Source: Lethocerus indicus (Eukaryota > Arthropoda > Insecta > Hemiptera > Belostomatidae). Taken from it: a DNA stretch of 64,000 nt. Positions 1-10,620 of the stretch are shown one piece after another. The DNA lies in contig JACDQD010000007.1 of assembly GCA_019843655.1 (NCBI GenBank), forward strand, positions 8,491,600 to 8,555,599, in the 5' to 3' direction. The notes beneath the pieces were generated by a model. It did not search any database. It was not told where the DNA came from and worked only from the letters and a program-made list of their open reading frames with translations. Position 1 is the first letter of the stretch; every line of letters starts with the position of its first letter. The position numbers and the translations under genes are program-made.

Positions 1-1170
1 CCGCCGCCCACCTCATATCTGTTTCCCTCACCTCGCTCTTCCCATCCCCTATCATCACAGATCTACAAACAAGGGGGCACGTTCATAGGCCCAAGAATAA
101 TAACGCATTTTTGGAATCGTATCGCGACTGAAATTTAAATCATGTTGTGGTCAGCAATGCATAGACCGAAAATGGAAGCCGGATCAGCATCCCCTGGACT
201 TTATAAAAGGAAAATCTTGGAAAGTATAATGAAATAATCGGACCACAGTGACAGTAAAAAGGAAGTGGGAGAGAATTCTTTTGAAATTCATTCAATAACA
301 CGTTTTGGAGATGCAAAGACTTCCCCTAGCTGTATGATTGGGGTCGAAATTGTATATTATGAGTATGTACAGGTAATACTTCTAATTGTTGGCGTTTTCT
401 GCACGATTTCGAATTTTGGAATCGAGCATATTTGGAATTTACATATTCGGTCAACCCACGTTACATATGCCGTAACCCCCAGCTTGTCAATACCAAGAGA
501 AAAAATTCTGACAAACATCTGGCCCTTTGCCGCTGAAGTGAACGAACTTAGATTCAGGATAGATGTCTTCGAGCAGATGGGTCTTAAATAATTACATCAG
601 TGAAATATCCATTCCTCTGATTAAGCGCTTTATCATTTCCATAAGAATTTACCTAACCGGAGAGGTTGAATATAGTAATTCTATAATTTAAAAAAAATCT
701 GACTGCTTTTAATGTGTAACAGCAGTCCGAATTCAGAATATCTATATTATGTCTGGAACCAAGATCAATAATTTGAATTATAAATAAACTGAGTAGGTAG
801 TACGGTTTGGCAAGGATCGAAAACAGATTTATTCGACGATCCTAGTACACACTTAGTCGCACGTGTTAACTTCGGCTGGAAACAGCTTTATTCAATGCGG
901 ACTTATTAGTTATTCTAATGAAGATGGCGTAACGCCAGAAGCCGAGCTGTAAGAAGTGATCACATCAGCGAGTACATTTCAAACTTCTTGGAATGTGTAA
1001 AATCTGATTACACATACAGTCATTAGCATTCGGATGTCTAAGGGAATCGACAATTAGGCTTCCTAATTAATCAGAATTTGAATAGAATATTTTGTGTGGC
1101 AAGCGGACATTGGCCGTTTTTCTTTCAGTGGTATCTATTGTTTATCTATCATTACAAATCAACGGAACAA
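1..1170. other. Gene-less AT-rich stretch
   Basis: No convincing gene is seen. The first 60 bases are pyrimidine-rich and the remainder is AT-rich non-coding sequence. The only longish open frame (265-591, 108 codons) opens with GTG, has no recognisable domain and is judged to be chance. A compact hairpin at 911-949 and the start of a degraded mobile element near 1172 are listed separately. Confidence 0.6.
911..949 (+). other. Small hairpin resembling the module-B core
   Basis: TGGCG at 925-929 and CGCCA at 933-937 form a perfect 5-bp stem with a three-base loop. The hairpin is preceded by ATGAAGA and followed by GAAG. This arrangement (TGA-A-GA, GGC stem, GAA) resembles the core of module B in the fold-back elements of this window, and the hammerhead-like cores known from Penelope-like elements. 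It is short and imperfect: CTGA is changed to ATGA and GAAA to GAAG. It may be a relic of a related repeat or a coincidence. Confidence 0.25.
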
Positions 1171-1171
1171 A

Positions 1172-1377
1172 GGACAAGATTTGCTACAATATGGAAATTT
1201 AAACATCAAAATACAAAAGATCACGCATCTTTCCGAGAAGTATAATTAATAGCGGTGATTTCGTGTTCTTCTGTCACCTCTCGCTAGTTTGGTCTTTTAC
1301 TAGACCGGTTTCGGCTGCTCGCCATCTTCAGTAGCAGTGTTAGTCACTTTGGCACGTTGGATGCTTGTGGGGCATCG
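1172..1377 (+). mobile_element. Fold-back element, degraded copy 1 (single arm)
   Basis: This stretch aligns by eye with the left arm of the copy at 6701-7142. Module A (about 1190-1245) shares ACATCAAAATACAAAA with it. Module B (about 1250-1335) shares TTTGGTCTTTT, TAGACCGGTTTCGGCTGCTC and GCCATCTTCAGTAGC. Module C (about 1336-1375) shares TTAGTCACTT, GGCAC and TTGGATG. No inverted right arm follows and no target duplication could be found, so this looks like an old, one-armed remnant. Module B is much better kept than A. There is no coding potential. Edges are approximate. Confidence 0.7.
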
Positions 1378-2088
1378 GTTCGGCCATAATCTAGTAGAAA
1401 GCATTAAATTTCAACAATTCCATTAATGGCCTGACCTTATCCTCAGTCAGAAATTCTCCCGCGACTAAAAAGCACTCCGATAAGCTAATTTAGTGCCATT
1501 CAATTCCGAATATATTAATTGAACTAATATTACAGCAATTACTAGCGATTGCGGAATTAATTACGGAATAATGCTAATGCTGTGTTTGACGAAATACCAG
1601 AATATGCAGGTGGTTTAATTAGCCGATTCTAAACTAGTTTGACTCCGAATGAAATACTTTATTAAAACAACGCCCAAACTTCTATATATATGGTGAGATT
1701 AGCATACTGAAATTACAGCGAGGGTGAGGGAGGGGCCGAGGGGGCTCTTAATGAATTTACCTTTCATAAATCTAGACCGCGAAATTATACAAGGGCCATG
1801 GAATGGCAATCATATTGAAACCTCCGGAGATTAAATAGTCAAGACTCGTGGATTAGTGTAAGCAATTTTAAATAAGGAATAAGGTATTTTTAATTTTCCT
1901 AGCCTGTTGGCGATGTCTGATCACATAGCATGTCTATTATTATACTTATTTTATGGAAACGTATTATGAGTTTTTTAATTTAATTTTTTGTTTTATTATA
2001 AAGAACCTTAATTATTACCTTAGAGATATAATAAGATGTAGTGAAATACAAAGAAGAAGTATTAAAGTCAGTAAAATTATCGTAAATG
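1378..2088. other. Gene-less AT-rich stretch with one G-quadruplex motif
   Basis: No gene is seen. Positions 1722-1744 hold four G-runs (3, 3, 4 and 5 G) separated by 1-4 bases, which fits the usual G-quadruplex pattern on the plus strand. The rest is AT-rich sequence without recognisable elements. Confidence 0.5.
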
Positions 2089-2091
2089 AAA

Positions 2092-2137
<46 letters not shown>

Positions 2138-2140
2138 TTT
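2089..2140. repeat. (TA)n microsatellite in a palindrome
   Basis: About 20 TA dinucleotides run from 2095 to 2135. The flanks AAATG on the left and CATTT on the right make the whole 52-bp block a perfect palindrome able to extrude as a cruciform. A short open frame reads through it as alternating Tyr-Ile, which is clearly spurious. Confidence 0.95.
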
Positions 2141-2624
2141 AGCATTAAATTAAAGTTGTATATAATTTTTCTTTCGATTAATCCCTTGAATTTATAAATC
2201 CCGTTCCGCATAACTTTTATTTTAAATAAATATTTAATACGATATGTTCTGCTTTTTAATATGTTTGCGTACTGTCTCCCTTAAGATTAGGCAGGCAATT
2301 CGGAAATAATTGGTTGGCATTTTATTATTGAATTAAGGTATTGGTACAAGTCGACCAAGCGAGAACGAGGACACCGGATGGAGTGTTCTGCTTGTAGTGG
2401 TAACAGCCGCTTAACGCTTCTGTGATCTTCACAAGCTCGTCCTTTCACATCTACTCCCATACTACTCTCACGTGATGCGAGAATAATGCAACTGAATTTT
2501 ATTTGTTCCGGTAATAGTAAGAGTAATCAGTAGGAATTTATTGTAGCATTCATTTGAAATCTGACTATAGCTAATTTATTAACTTTTATTGTTATAGAAT
2601 TTTTTTAACGGAAGCAGATTTCGG
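2141..2624. other. Gene-less AT-rich stretch
   Basis: Nothing supportable is seen beyond AT-rich intergenic sequence. A slightly GC-richer patch lies around 2350-2460. Confidence 0.5.
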
Positions 2625-3005
2625 TTATCTTCGCCAACGAACATTCAAACGGAGGATATTTCGCAACGGTCCTCAAACAAAGGGAAATCGTCGGCTGGCG
2701 AAATTCGGCCCAAACAGCAACCCGATCTATATCGAGAAAATCGGCAGCCGGAAAAAGTGCGTCGAAGTGCGAGCCGGCCTTTCGGAACCAAACGAATTAG
2801 CGGTCGAAGATTGTTGGACCGGAAGAGAAATGTTGCCGGGGATCGAAAGAGTTTAGGTTGGCGGCCCTCTGTAAAATAGCAAAGCCCTTTTTAATGGTCT
2901 GGTCCTCCAGAATGGAACATGGCCAAAGGAGCCCGACCCGATGCAGCCCTTATCTCTGCCCGCACACACATTTATCCTCACCGATTCGGAATCGCTCCGG
3001 TCAAA
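2625..3005. other. CpG-rich island
   Basis: Base composition changes sharply from AT-rich flanks to sequence dense in CpG, with recurring TCGG, CGAAA and CCGGAA words. No frame on either strand gives a recognisable protein; the overlapping short frames at 2853-3080 (minus) and 2858-3040 (plus) contradict each other and are judged to be chance. It could be a regulatory element or a first-exon region, but neither is shown by the sequence. Confidence 0.45.
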
Positions 3006-6000
3006 ACTTGGAATTGTACTACACTTTGAAAAAAAAATAGCCCACCGAAAGTGTTCCAGAATTAGTTTGAACACACTCATTCGGTTATTTGGAATTATTA
3101 TTGCATAAAAACAATATTATCCAGCTGACTGAAAATGTTAAAATATTGATTTCCGATCGTTTAATTTAACATATTTTTTTATGAGTTTTTGTCATGGTTC
3201 GAAGCTCGTCTAAACAGAATTTAAAAAAATAACCTTAGTTCAGTTTCTTTCTTTTCATATTTTTAAGCCGCTATATTTTCCATACTTTCTTTGTTGTCCT
3301 TAGGCAAAATAAAGACCTTAATAAAACATTTAGAGAAAATTATTATTATTAGTCATTATTTTCGGGGAAATGCTTATTAGATCGTATCGGATGTAGTCAA
3401 ATAAACCGACGCATTTAGAATAAGGGTATATACAGAAGCAGAAATACAATTTGAATAATTTCTCCAAATGGTAGCGAGATATCTTCATACAACGCCTGTA
3501 GTTTCGCTCTGTAACGTCATATATTCGTAGCATTTCTTGAAAACCGACACGACATGCCGGAAACAGGTTGAATATTTCGTGGGCTTAAATATTTCATTGT
3601 CAGAGCTCGACCAAATTCGGAACGGTTTAAACAAGATGAGATGCGCCCCGGAGTTGACTCGACAACAAGTAAACTCGGTTAAATCCTTAGTTGGCTTCTC
3701 AAGTTTTCTTGTTCTATCCTTTTGAAGTAAGCGCCAAACCATTTAAAGGAAACGTCTGGTAGAAGTTAAGCGGCGGTTGCGGGTCACTGTTTTAATTCGA
3801 TATTCAAAAAGGGCACTCTGGGTTTTAATAATGTTCAATTCTATTAAGGATTTTCATACCTACATCGCGCACATTCTAAAAGTGGTTCATACCAAGCTTG
3901 TTTTATACGCCCACAAATATTCTCGCTTTATCCATTGTGAGTAAAACATTACATACTATGCAGTCAGAGTTTGTTCTTCAAACCCCCGAAACGTAATGGT
4001 TTTTTTCCGAGATAAGTTCAGTGTATCTTTTAAGTCTGGCTTGCAAACTGACGGTAAGTGCCGGATTGATATTGGCAGCACGGACGAGTGGGTCCAAATC
4101 GGCGTTGGGTACACAAAAAGTAATAGGATCCCCAAACTTTGAAATTGATCCCCTTGAAAAGTTGGGTAAACTGCACTTACCGCGTCGGCGCTATTCGTCG
4201 ACACCGTCAGACCAATTTGGTTCACGCTTCGCCAGTACAAGTTATCTTTACTGTTAGGGGCCGTGAGCAGTCAAACGTTCCTGTTTTTCTTCCTGCCTTT
4301 CAGGTCTTTTCCAACTTTTATTTCCCTCGTATCCCACCTTTTTTGTTTTTCAATTGTCTAAAGAGTTTTACTCTTGCCGAACTTATGTATGTTGACCGCG
4401 AGAATGTCGAAAACAAACAGAACTAACAGTCAGGTGTAATTCAAACGGGCGACTGGATCGAAATATATTTTAAATGAACTGCCTCTTGAATTACTGTAAT
4501 TATCAATGAAAAAAACTATTATTTTGGATAAATAATATGGTAGTATATTTGGATATATGGTACCATAATATCGGAAATGCGGACATATTTCTAGAATAGG
4601 CTCCCTAGAAAATTTCCCATCGAAACTATTGTGCCCATTAGCCCTGTATTCCAAGTAATAAGTAAGGAAATAGGATTAAAGAGGTGTAAAGCAAAAGTTC
4701 ATAGAGAAATGTTTGACCACCTTCCGATTTGTTTCATTTATGGGAACTCAATCTTCCCCCTGAAGAGAAAACTCTTTGATGTCTTGCATTTCTATGAAAT
4801 AATTAATTAAGGACCGGTGCTTTCAAATTGTTCACGGGGTTCCGTCTTCCGAAATAGATTATAGCGAATGCCATTTTTCCAGTGTTCGCCCTCCATTAGT
4901 ATATGTCGGCTCAACAACGGCTAAAGTGAGTGGACGGGGGAGGTGGTTGAGAACCGGCTCTATAGCCCACTGATCAATATACGTCAAGCTAATTTAATAA
5001 TTAACGCTTGTTCGAGTTCAAAAACCTTTTGATCACTCAATTATATCGGAACGTCTCCCCTCACACACACGGCCCCCTTGTCCTCTCTTCTCCAGTACTC
5101 TTACTCTCTCTACAAATTATCTATAATACAACGTAATAGGATTTACGAGCTCTCAGTACTATTAATTCCATGTTAATGTTGTATTGAATCTCTTAAAAGA
5201 TATATCAAATATCATAAATAACGCAGATAAAGGGAATTTCTTATTGATATTGCAATACTTATTTGTTTAAGTTAAAAAATTTTTAAAAAATGTAATTTTT
5301 ATCAATCTCTTTCATCTACAAAAAAAAGTCTTTAGTTATTACCATTTAACATTATATTTTATTCTCCCAACTAGCTAGGATGATTTTGGTATATTTTTTA
5401 AGAGGCGTTGAGGAATTTCCGATCGCAGACAAAGTGCTTAATTTTGTGTTGGCGCTATAGAAGCAAGCTTGTCGGGACCCAAACGCTAAGTGTACACCAA
5501 AACCTTCAACCACTCACAAAAAACACTTTGTCAAGTCCAGGGCTCCGAAAATTTCCATTAACTTGAACAAATTTGTTTTTTCCTCCCTTTCCCGAACGCT
5601 TTCGAATACCAGCACTTTCACCTTCGACCCCCTTCATTCCTAACGAATCTCAGATATCGGTCCGATTAAATGACGAAGAATTAAATTTCAGTCAGTTTAT
5701 TGCTAAAATTCCTCTCGTTCTGATTCTCTACCTCACTATGATTTTTTAATTTGGGTTATGAAAACCCGTTCCTTAGTGAACAGTCGTGCTATGTGATGAA
5801 TTGTTCGGAGAATTGTCTTTTAAAGAAAGAGGTAAAATTATAATATGATAATAAAAATAGAATTGAGGTCACGTATTTCAGCTAATTTGTTCTATTCTAG
5901 TATCCTGTTTTTATTGTGAGGCAGGATGGTGGTTTTTAATATCATGCCATACCACTCGCCTGTAAAATATTGGTACGTCGAAAAATGTAAGATCCTGTAT

Positions 6001-6059
6001 AAGCAAACGGCTACGGTAACCGTTCTAGGGCCGCAAATGCCGTGACAAGAGGTCGAAAT
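3006..6059. other. Gene-less stretch, mostly AT-rich
   Basis: No gene, RNA or complete mobile element is recognised. Overlapping small frames on both strands around 3485-3742 and 3956-4426 have no domain and read against each other, as expected of chance frames. A pyrimidine-rich patch lies at about 5057-5115 and a further C/T-rich patch at about 5580-5640. Confidence 0.5.
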
Positions 6060-6450
6060 ATTTGATATTTCTTCTTCGGAGTTAGAGAGCGAAAAAAAAT
6101 GTCTGAAAAAGAGGTCAACTGGATTAATGACTGTGGCCGAAACGCCGGCGCTCACCGATTAGGGGGACGACGGCGATATCCGAAATTCGCAATCAGCGAA
6201 GCGCGCCCGAATTTCCTTTCGGCGACGTCTTCTAACCGACTGCTCCGGTTCGGTTACCGCACTAATGGCGAAGACGATACGGGGATGCGGGGGGGGGGTG
6301 GATTTCGCTGCAGGATTTAACGGCCCGTATAAATAATACGCCGATCGGCGGTCGATATACTCAAATTAGTGGGCGATAACGAAGCGCGAACAGGCATCTC
6401 AATATCCTACCAGTAATTGGAGTCTTACCGGCAGCCACACCTGGCAGGAG
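6060..6450. other. CpG-rich island with a run of ten G
   Basis: A CpG-dense block ends in G10 at 6289-6298. It contains TATAAATA at 6328, followed 35 bases later by TCAAATT, which fits the loose initiator pattern; the spacing is somewhat long for a TATA promoter, so this is only weak evidence. The 73-codon plus-strand frame (6099-6320) is arginine- and glycine-rich and matches no family I know. Confidence 0.4.
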
Positions 6451-6688
6451 CGGTCCAACTGGGAAATTTCCATCCGCCTAACGGGAAATCTTGTTAACGG
6501 ATGTTCACTCCTACTCCACTTTTGTTTTTTAAATGTTCCTTCAAAGGTGGACATATTCTGAACACAATTATAAATTTTCTTATTCTTTTATACGGGACCA
6601 AATTCTTGAATTAATTGTGTTCTATTATAATTTAATTACGAAACCTGAATAATAACCCTGACAAGCGGAAAAACGCAACACGAGTTAT

Positions 6689-6700
6689 TAAAAAGGCAAT
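6689..6700 (+). repeat. Left target-site duplication of element copy 2
   Basis: TAAAAAGGCAAT here is repeated perfectly at 7143-7154, directly outside the other end of the fold-back element. The match becomes 13 bp if the next A, the presumed first base of the element, is counted. Confidence 0.85.
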
Positions 6701-6801
6701 ACCGTAGATTTCGTGCGTTTGTCTGGAAATGTAGACATCAAAATACAAAATATAACGCATATTTCCGAAAAGCGTAGATTTTGTATTCTTCTGTCTCCAC
6801 T

Positions 6802-6856
6802 CGCTGGTTTGGTCTTTTGCTAGACCGGTTTCGGCTGCTCGCCATCTTCAGTAGCG
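6802..6856 (-). other. Hammerhead-like three-way junction in module B
   Basis: Read on the minus strand, AGCG (6853-6856) pairs with CGCT (6802-6805) as stem I. CTGAAGA (6845-6851) follows, then stem II GGC/GCC (6841-6843 with 6833-6835, five-base loop). Next comes GAAAC (6828-6832), then stem III GGTCT/AGACC (6822-6826 with 6811-6815, six-base loop). This is the order of a hammerhead ribozyme (stem I, CUGANGA, stem II, GAAA, stem III). The bases that should be the NUH cleavage triplet are AAACC, with no U, so canonical self-cleavage is not expected. Copy 1 keeps all of this except one stem I pair; copy 3 breaks stem II. It is best called a hammerhead-like motif, possibly decayed. Confidence 0.4.
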
Positions 6857-6904
6857 GTTTTAGTCACTTGGGCACTTTGGATGTTTTTTGGGCATCCTCA
6901 CGGC

Positions 6905-6930
6905 ACTGTCAGTACACTTGTACTGACAGT
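6905..6930. repeat. Perfect palindrome at the centre of copy 2
   Basis: ACTGTCAGTACA and its exact reverse complement TGTACTGACAGT are separated by two bases (CT). The 12-bp stem sits where the two arms of the element meet, a place where cruciform extrusion or deletion would be favoured. Confidence 0.95.
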
Positions 6931-7142
6931 ATAAGTGTGTTCTACGACAAACAGACAACCACCACAGTACAAGCGACAGTGACAGTACCGTGAAGATGTC
7001 CAAAAAACATCCAGAGTGCCAAAGTGATTACCACCGCTACTGAAATATGTGTTATATTTTGTATTTTGATTTTTACATTTCCAAACAAACACACGAATGA
7101 GTATGTCAACCCCTCGCAGACCACAAAACAGGTATGTTAAAC

Positions 7143-7154
7143 TAAAAAGGCAAT
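7143..7154 (+). repeat. Right target-site duplication of element copy 2
   Basis: TAAAAAGGCAAT is identical to 6689-6700 and marks the right boundary of the element. Confidence 0.85.
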
Positions 7155-9149
7155 ATTATATAGAGAATTTTTCACTTTTTATTTTTCATCACAAACTGTT
7201 TATCTAATGAAATCTCAGTATAAAAAAAATTCAAACGAATGATCTTCGACTCAATAAGTATATATACAAAAAGATTCGTATATTAAAATCATGGAATTAT
7301 AAATTTATTCTAAAACCAAATAAATACATTCTGTCGTGAATGAGAAATTAAGAGGATATATTTTTAATATGACTCGACTTAAAAGAAAGAAGAAAGTAAG
7401 ACATTTCTTTTGATTCTTTATAACCTAGAATTATACATTCAGTCTCCTAGAACAACTAAAAGTCTAAAACCCCCTTAATTTCCACTCAACAATGCTTTTA
7501 GGAACTAAATAAAGCCGGGTGCAATTAAAACCTTTCTCAATCAGTCCAAAAATTCCACTCACTTACCGAAGCACCACAATCGCAATTTCCTTGCCCTTGA
7601 AAAAACATCTCGCTCCCTTAATTTTCCTGCTGCGGCTTACAGTTGTTTTTCACTCTCGCAATTCTCTTTTTTCTAATTCTGTGAAGCCCACTTCAAACCT
7701 CTTACCGAACTCAGTTCAAGAAAGCTGAACTTCGCTAAACGAAAAATGTTTGGCGAGGAGTTAAAAGAGGTCGAGTGTCTAAAGGAGTTGGAAAAGGTTA
7801 ACTGAAATAAACAAATACCGGAAAGATATCCTAGCGACATAATTTTATGACAATAACACGATAAATGTATTTTTTTCTCATATTTCATCTCACAGATTTT
7901 GTAGGTTTTGTATTTCTCCATGATTTTAATCTCTTGTCAGATACTGTGTCAGGCCTATAATTTATAATATAACACATTGACACTTAAAATAAATTACAGC
8001 TGTTGATCCTTTTTTCTATGTCCTATATAAAATTATCGTCGGGAGATCGAATTTTTTCCAAATCGGGTCGAATCAAAGTAAGTTGAAATTTACGATATAC
8101 TGCCAACGCTGGAGTAAATGACGAATGGAGTAAAAAACGAATGCTACTAACTTTCGAAAAAAGTGAACTACTATCAGAAGAAAAAATCATACTAATTACG
8201 TTTAGTAATTAACTTTTTTCTTGTTTTCCACCCGGAACGGCATCAGTTTTTAAAGTCGAGCAGCAATATGACGTCCTTTAATAAAAATCTGAACAAAAAG
8301 TTTGAAATGATACCGAGGGGAAGATTTGATATTGGAATATCAAAACGGACAGAGGGGAAGGTACATTGGGTTTATCGACCGGTCGGAGGCAAATAGTAAG
8401 AGGGTCCAAAAAAGCAATTCCACATGTCAAACAGGGCCCTTTCCCATTTGGACAGGTCAATTCCCCAGGGCGGCGGCAATGCACCTGACAGCCCAAAAAC
8501 ACACACCTAACCACCCCCCCCTGCCACTAATAATTAATATATGTTATTTCTATATTAACCCTATGTTGCCTCTGTTTGGTTTTGTAATAATGCGAATATC
8601 TTCTTACCACAACCCGTCATCCCTGTGTATAAAGAGAGATATAACAAAAATTACTAGTGTTATAATTATCATCGCGACAGCTCCTGGAATTCCGACAGTA
8701 TGGGTGTAATTTGATACTACAGAAAAATATTAAAGGGTTGATAAATTAATTTTAAAATTTTACTGAAAACGAGAATATAACCGATGGGATAATTAATCAA
8801 GTTCATTATTAATCTAAATTTGAGTAGTATTGACACTTGTTCCTTTCTATACTTCAAAATTCTCTTTACCCAATTGACCTACTTCCGGTAGGGTCCTTAA
8901 ATTGAAGAATCACAGCGAATGAAAACGTTTATTAGTGTAAATTACAAGTTACGAGAAAATCAATTTAAAACAAATAAATATTCGATAAAGTTAAGCTTTT
9001 ATTTTTCTGAATGAGGTCGTTACTCGTAAGAGCCCGAGAGATGTAAGCTGTTCAATTGCAAGATGCGGTCATTCAGGGTGTCACTTGTAGTACGACTGAA
9101 GGAGTACGCAATTTTCAGGATCTATCGAAAAAATATCAGAATTCAATCC
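7155..9149. other. Gene-less AT-rich stretch
   Basis: No gene is recognised. A 127-codon frame at 8326-8709 reads through pyrimidine-rich and low-complexity sequence and overlaps a contradictory minus-strand frame at 8278-8514; neither resembles a known protein. A small inverted repeat (TAATTAC, five-base loop, GTAATTA) lies near 8191-8209. Confidence 0.5.
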
Positions 9150-9480
9150 CAAGAGTTTTCACAGGGGACGACGAGGGCAACAGGTTAAGGGTAAATATGT
9201 CGGGATCGTCGTGATAGGGGGTCAACATGTGGGGGGGGGGTTACTACCCCCGCTGTGGATTGGGTTCAATTTAGGGAAAGCAAAGAGCCAGGAGCCGGAG
9301 TGAGAGAGAAGGATGTAGCGGGAACCGCGATGGAGGGAGGCCGGGTCTTGGCCGCTTCCCGGCAATAATACCGCCAGACATTATCCCACCCCCTTCTGTC
9401 TCTTATCCGCATTTGAATCCGGCCCTCCCACCACTCGCCCCCGTAAAGATTTCTCTTGATATAGAAAAGGCCCCTCTTCC
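9150..9480. other. GC-rich island with G10 and a G/C hairpin
   Basis: A G-rich block begins with G10 at 9231-9240. Its last five Gs pair with C5 at 9247-9251 across a six-base loop (TTACTA). Purine-rich sequence follows to about 9345. No protein is recognisable on either strand. Confidence 0.45.
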
Positions 9481-10379
9481 GCTTCCTCCTCGGCCATTTA
9501 AATTACAAAAGGAAGCGATAGTGGAAGAGCATTTGGATAAGGTTTTTGTCTGAAGCAATTGAGCCGGAAGAGAGTCCCGGTACTCGTAATTATTCAAAGT
9601 CCGCCCTCGTTTTTCTCCCAATGAAATGCACCTCGACCTCCCTCCTCCCCTCCCCCTCGGGGGGAAAGTATGCAGTAAATAGGATTCGGACACATTTAGG
9701 CTTAATTATACCTTTCTATTCGGCTCACTCTGGGAATTGAGTGGCTCGTAAAAACAGACTGGAGTTTTACTTTAAATTGCACTCACCTTGAGGATTTAAT
9801 GTATTCTCCCCTTTTTAGACTCTCTGAACGCCTACTCAGTATCAGTCTCAATTTATTTGCGGTAATTAGAGGTATATATAAGACAGTTCTCGGTTCGAAC
9901 TGGATGGTGCACTACCAAAAAGATGTATTAAAAAAAAAACTGTATATGACAAATACAGTGCAATGCAATGAGACCGGTAAACAATAGAACTATCTTATTT
10001 TAGATTTTGATCTGCAATTTACGGAATTGGTATATACCAATCATGAGTAATGTTTATTAATTATATCAAGTAAATATATAAAATGCACTTAGTTAAATGA
10101 GCACATTATTTGCACATGGCTATCAGGGGAGCTGTGTTATGAGGTATTGCAGATTTTTCTGAATTCAACTTTAAGAAATTTAGCAATCCAGTAAAGAATA
10201 ATGAATTTTTCCCCCGAAAGACTGCAGCGACAAGGTCAATATACTAATTATTGAGTAGTAGCGAACCTATATACGATTATTAATTATTTCAGGGGTATTG
10301 CCCATTATGAAAATTGTAATACGTAAGAACGGTATTTTGGCTATATTAATAGTGCTGATGTAGTGACTAAAGTTGGGCA
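9481..10379. other. Gene-less stretch
   Basis: Small contradictory frames occur on both strands around 9403-9740 without any domain. The sequence becomes AT-rich beyond 9800. The motif CGGTTCGAAC near 9890 resembles a tRNA T-loop but has no pairing stem or A box, so no tRNA is called. Confidence 0.5.
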
Positions 10380-10620
10380 GTTAGGAGGATCGGTTTAGCT
10401 GCAACAGCCCTTTCGGGACGGTGGGATTGAGCAGCCAGGATTATCACAACCCGGAAATGAAGGGGGCCCAAGTCCGAAGCAGCCGAAGTAGCCCGCTAGT
10501 CCACAGCCGTCCCCCCCCCCCCCCCCTCCCACAATGTCTCTGTAGCCCCGGAAACCAAATGTTCCCATATCCGGTCCGACAGACCGCCTCAAATGTTCTA
10601 AATAAGACCCCCCTACCTCT
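10380..10620. other. GC-rich island with a run of sixteen C
   Basis: C16 at 10511-10526 lies in a GC-rich block. The reading frames across it, on both strands, are glycine- or proline-rich products of the homopolymer and are not called as genes. Confidence 0.45.

Larger units (their letters stand above)
6701..7142 (+). mobile_element. Fold-back element, copy 2 (442 bp, complete ends)
   Basis: This is a non-coding element with long inverted arms and a perfect 12-bp duplication on both sides. The left arm runs A (6701-6767), B (6768-6855), C (6856-6900). A perfect 26-base palindrome (6905-6930) and a short spacer follow. The right arm is C' (about 6961-7047) then A' (about 7048-7098), and a tail contains CTCGCAGACCACAAAAC (7113-7129). 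The right arm lacks B', the expected sequence being skipped at a shared GAA. The element starts ACCGTAGATTTCGT, as does copy 3. Variable, roughly 12-bp duplications without strict terminal inverted repeats suggest mobilisation by a retroelement, perhaps Penelope-like; this is inference. Alternatively it is a MITE-like DNA element. The three short frames inside it are products of the inverted repeat and not genes. Confidence 0.85.

Noticed and set aside
245..256. ACAGTGACAGTA shared with module C' of copy 2
   Set aside because: A 12-base match between arbitrary places is expected many times by chance in 64 kb, and similarity does not extend.
1953..2153. 66-codon frame across the (TA)n tract
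   Set aside because: The Tyr-Ile alternation is a direct readout of the microsatellite.
3199..3220. GAAGCTCGTCT, resembling the start of the insect miR-993 family
   Set aside because: The match ends after 11 bases and no partner arm able to form a precursor hairpin is nearby.
9880..9910. CGGTTCGAAC resembling a tRNA T-loop
   Set aside because: The flanking bases do not pair as a T-stem and no A box or acceptor stem is present.
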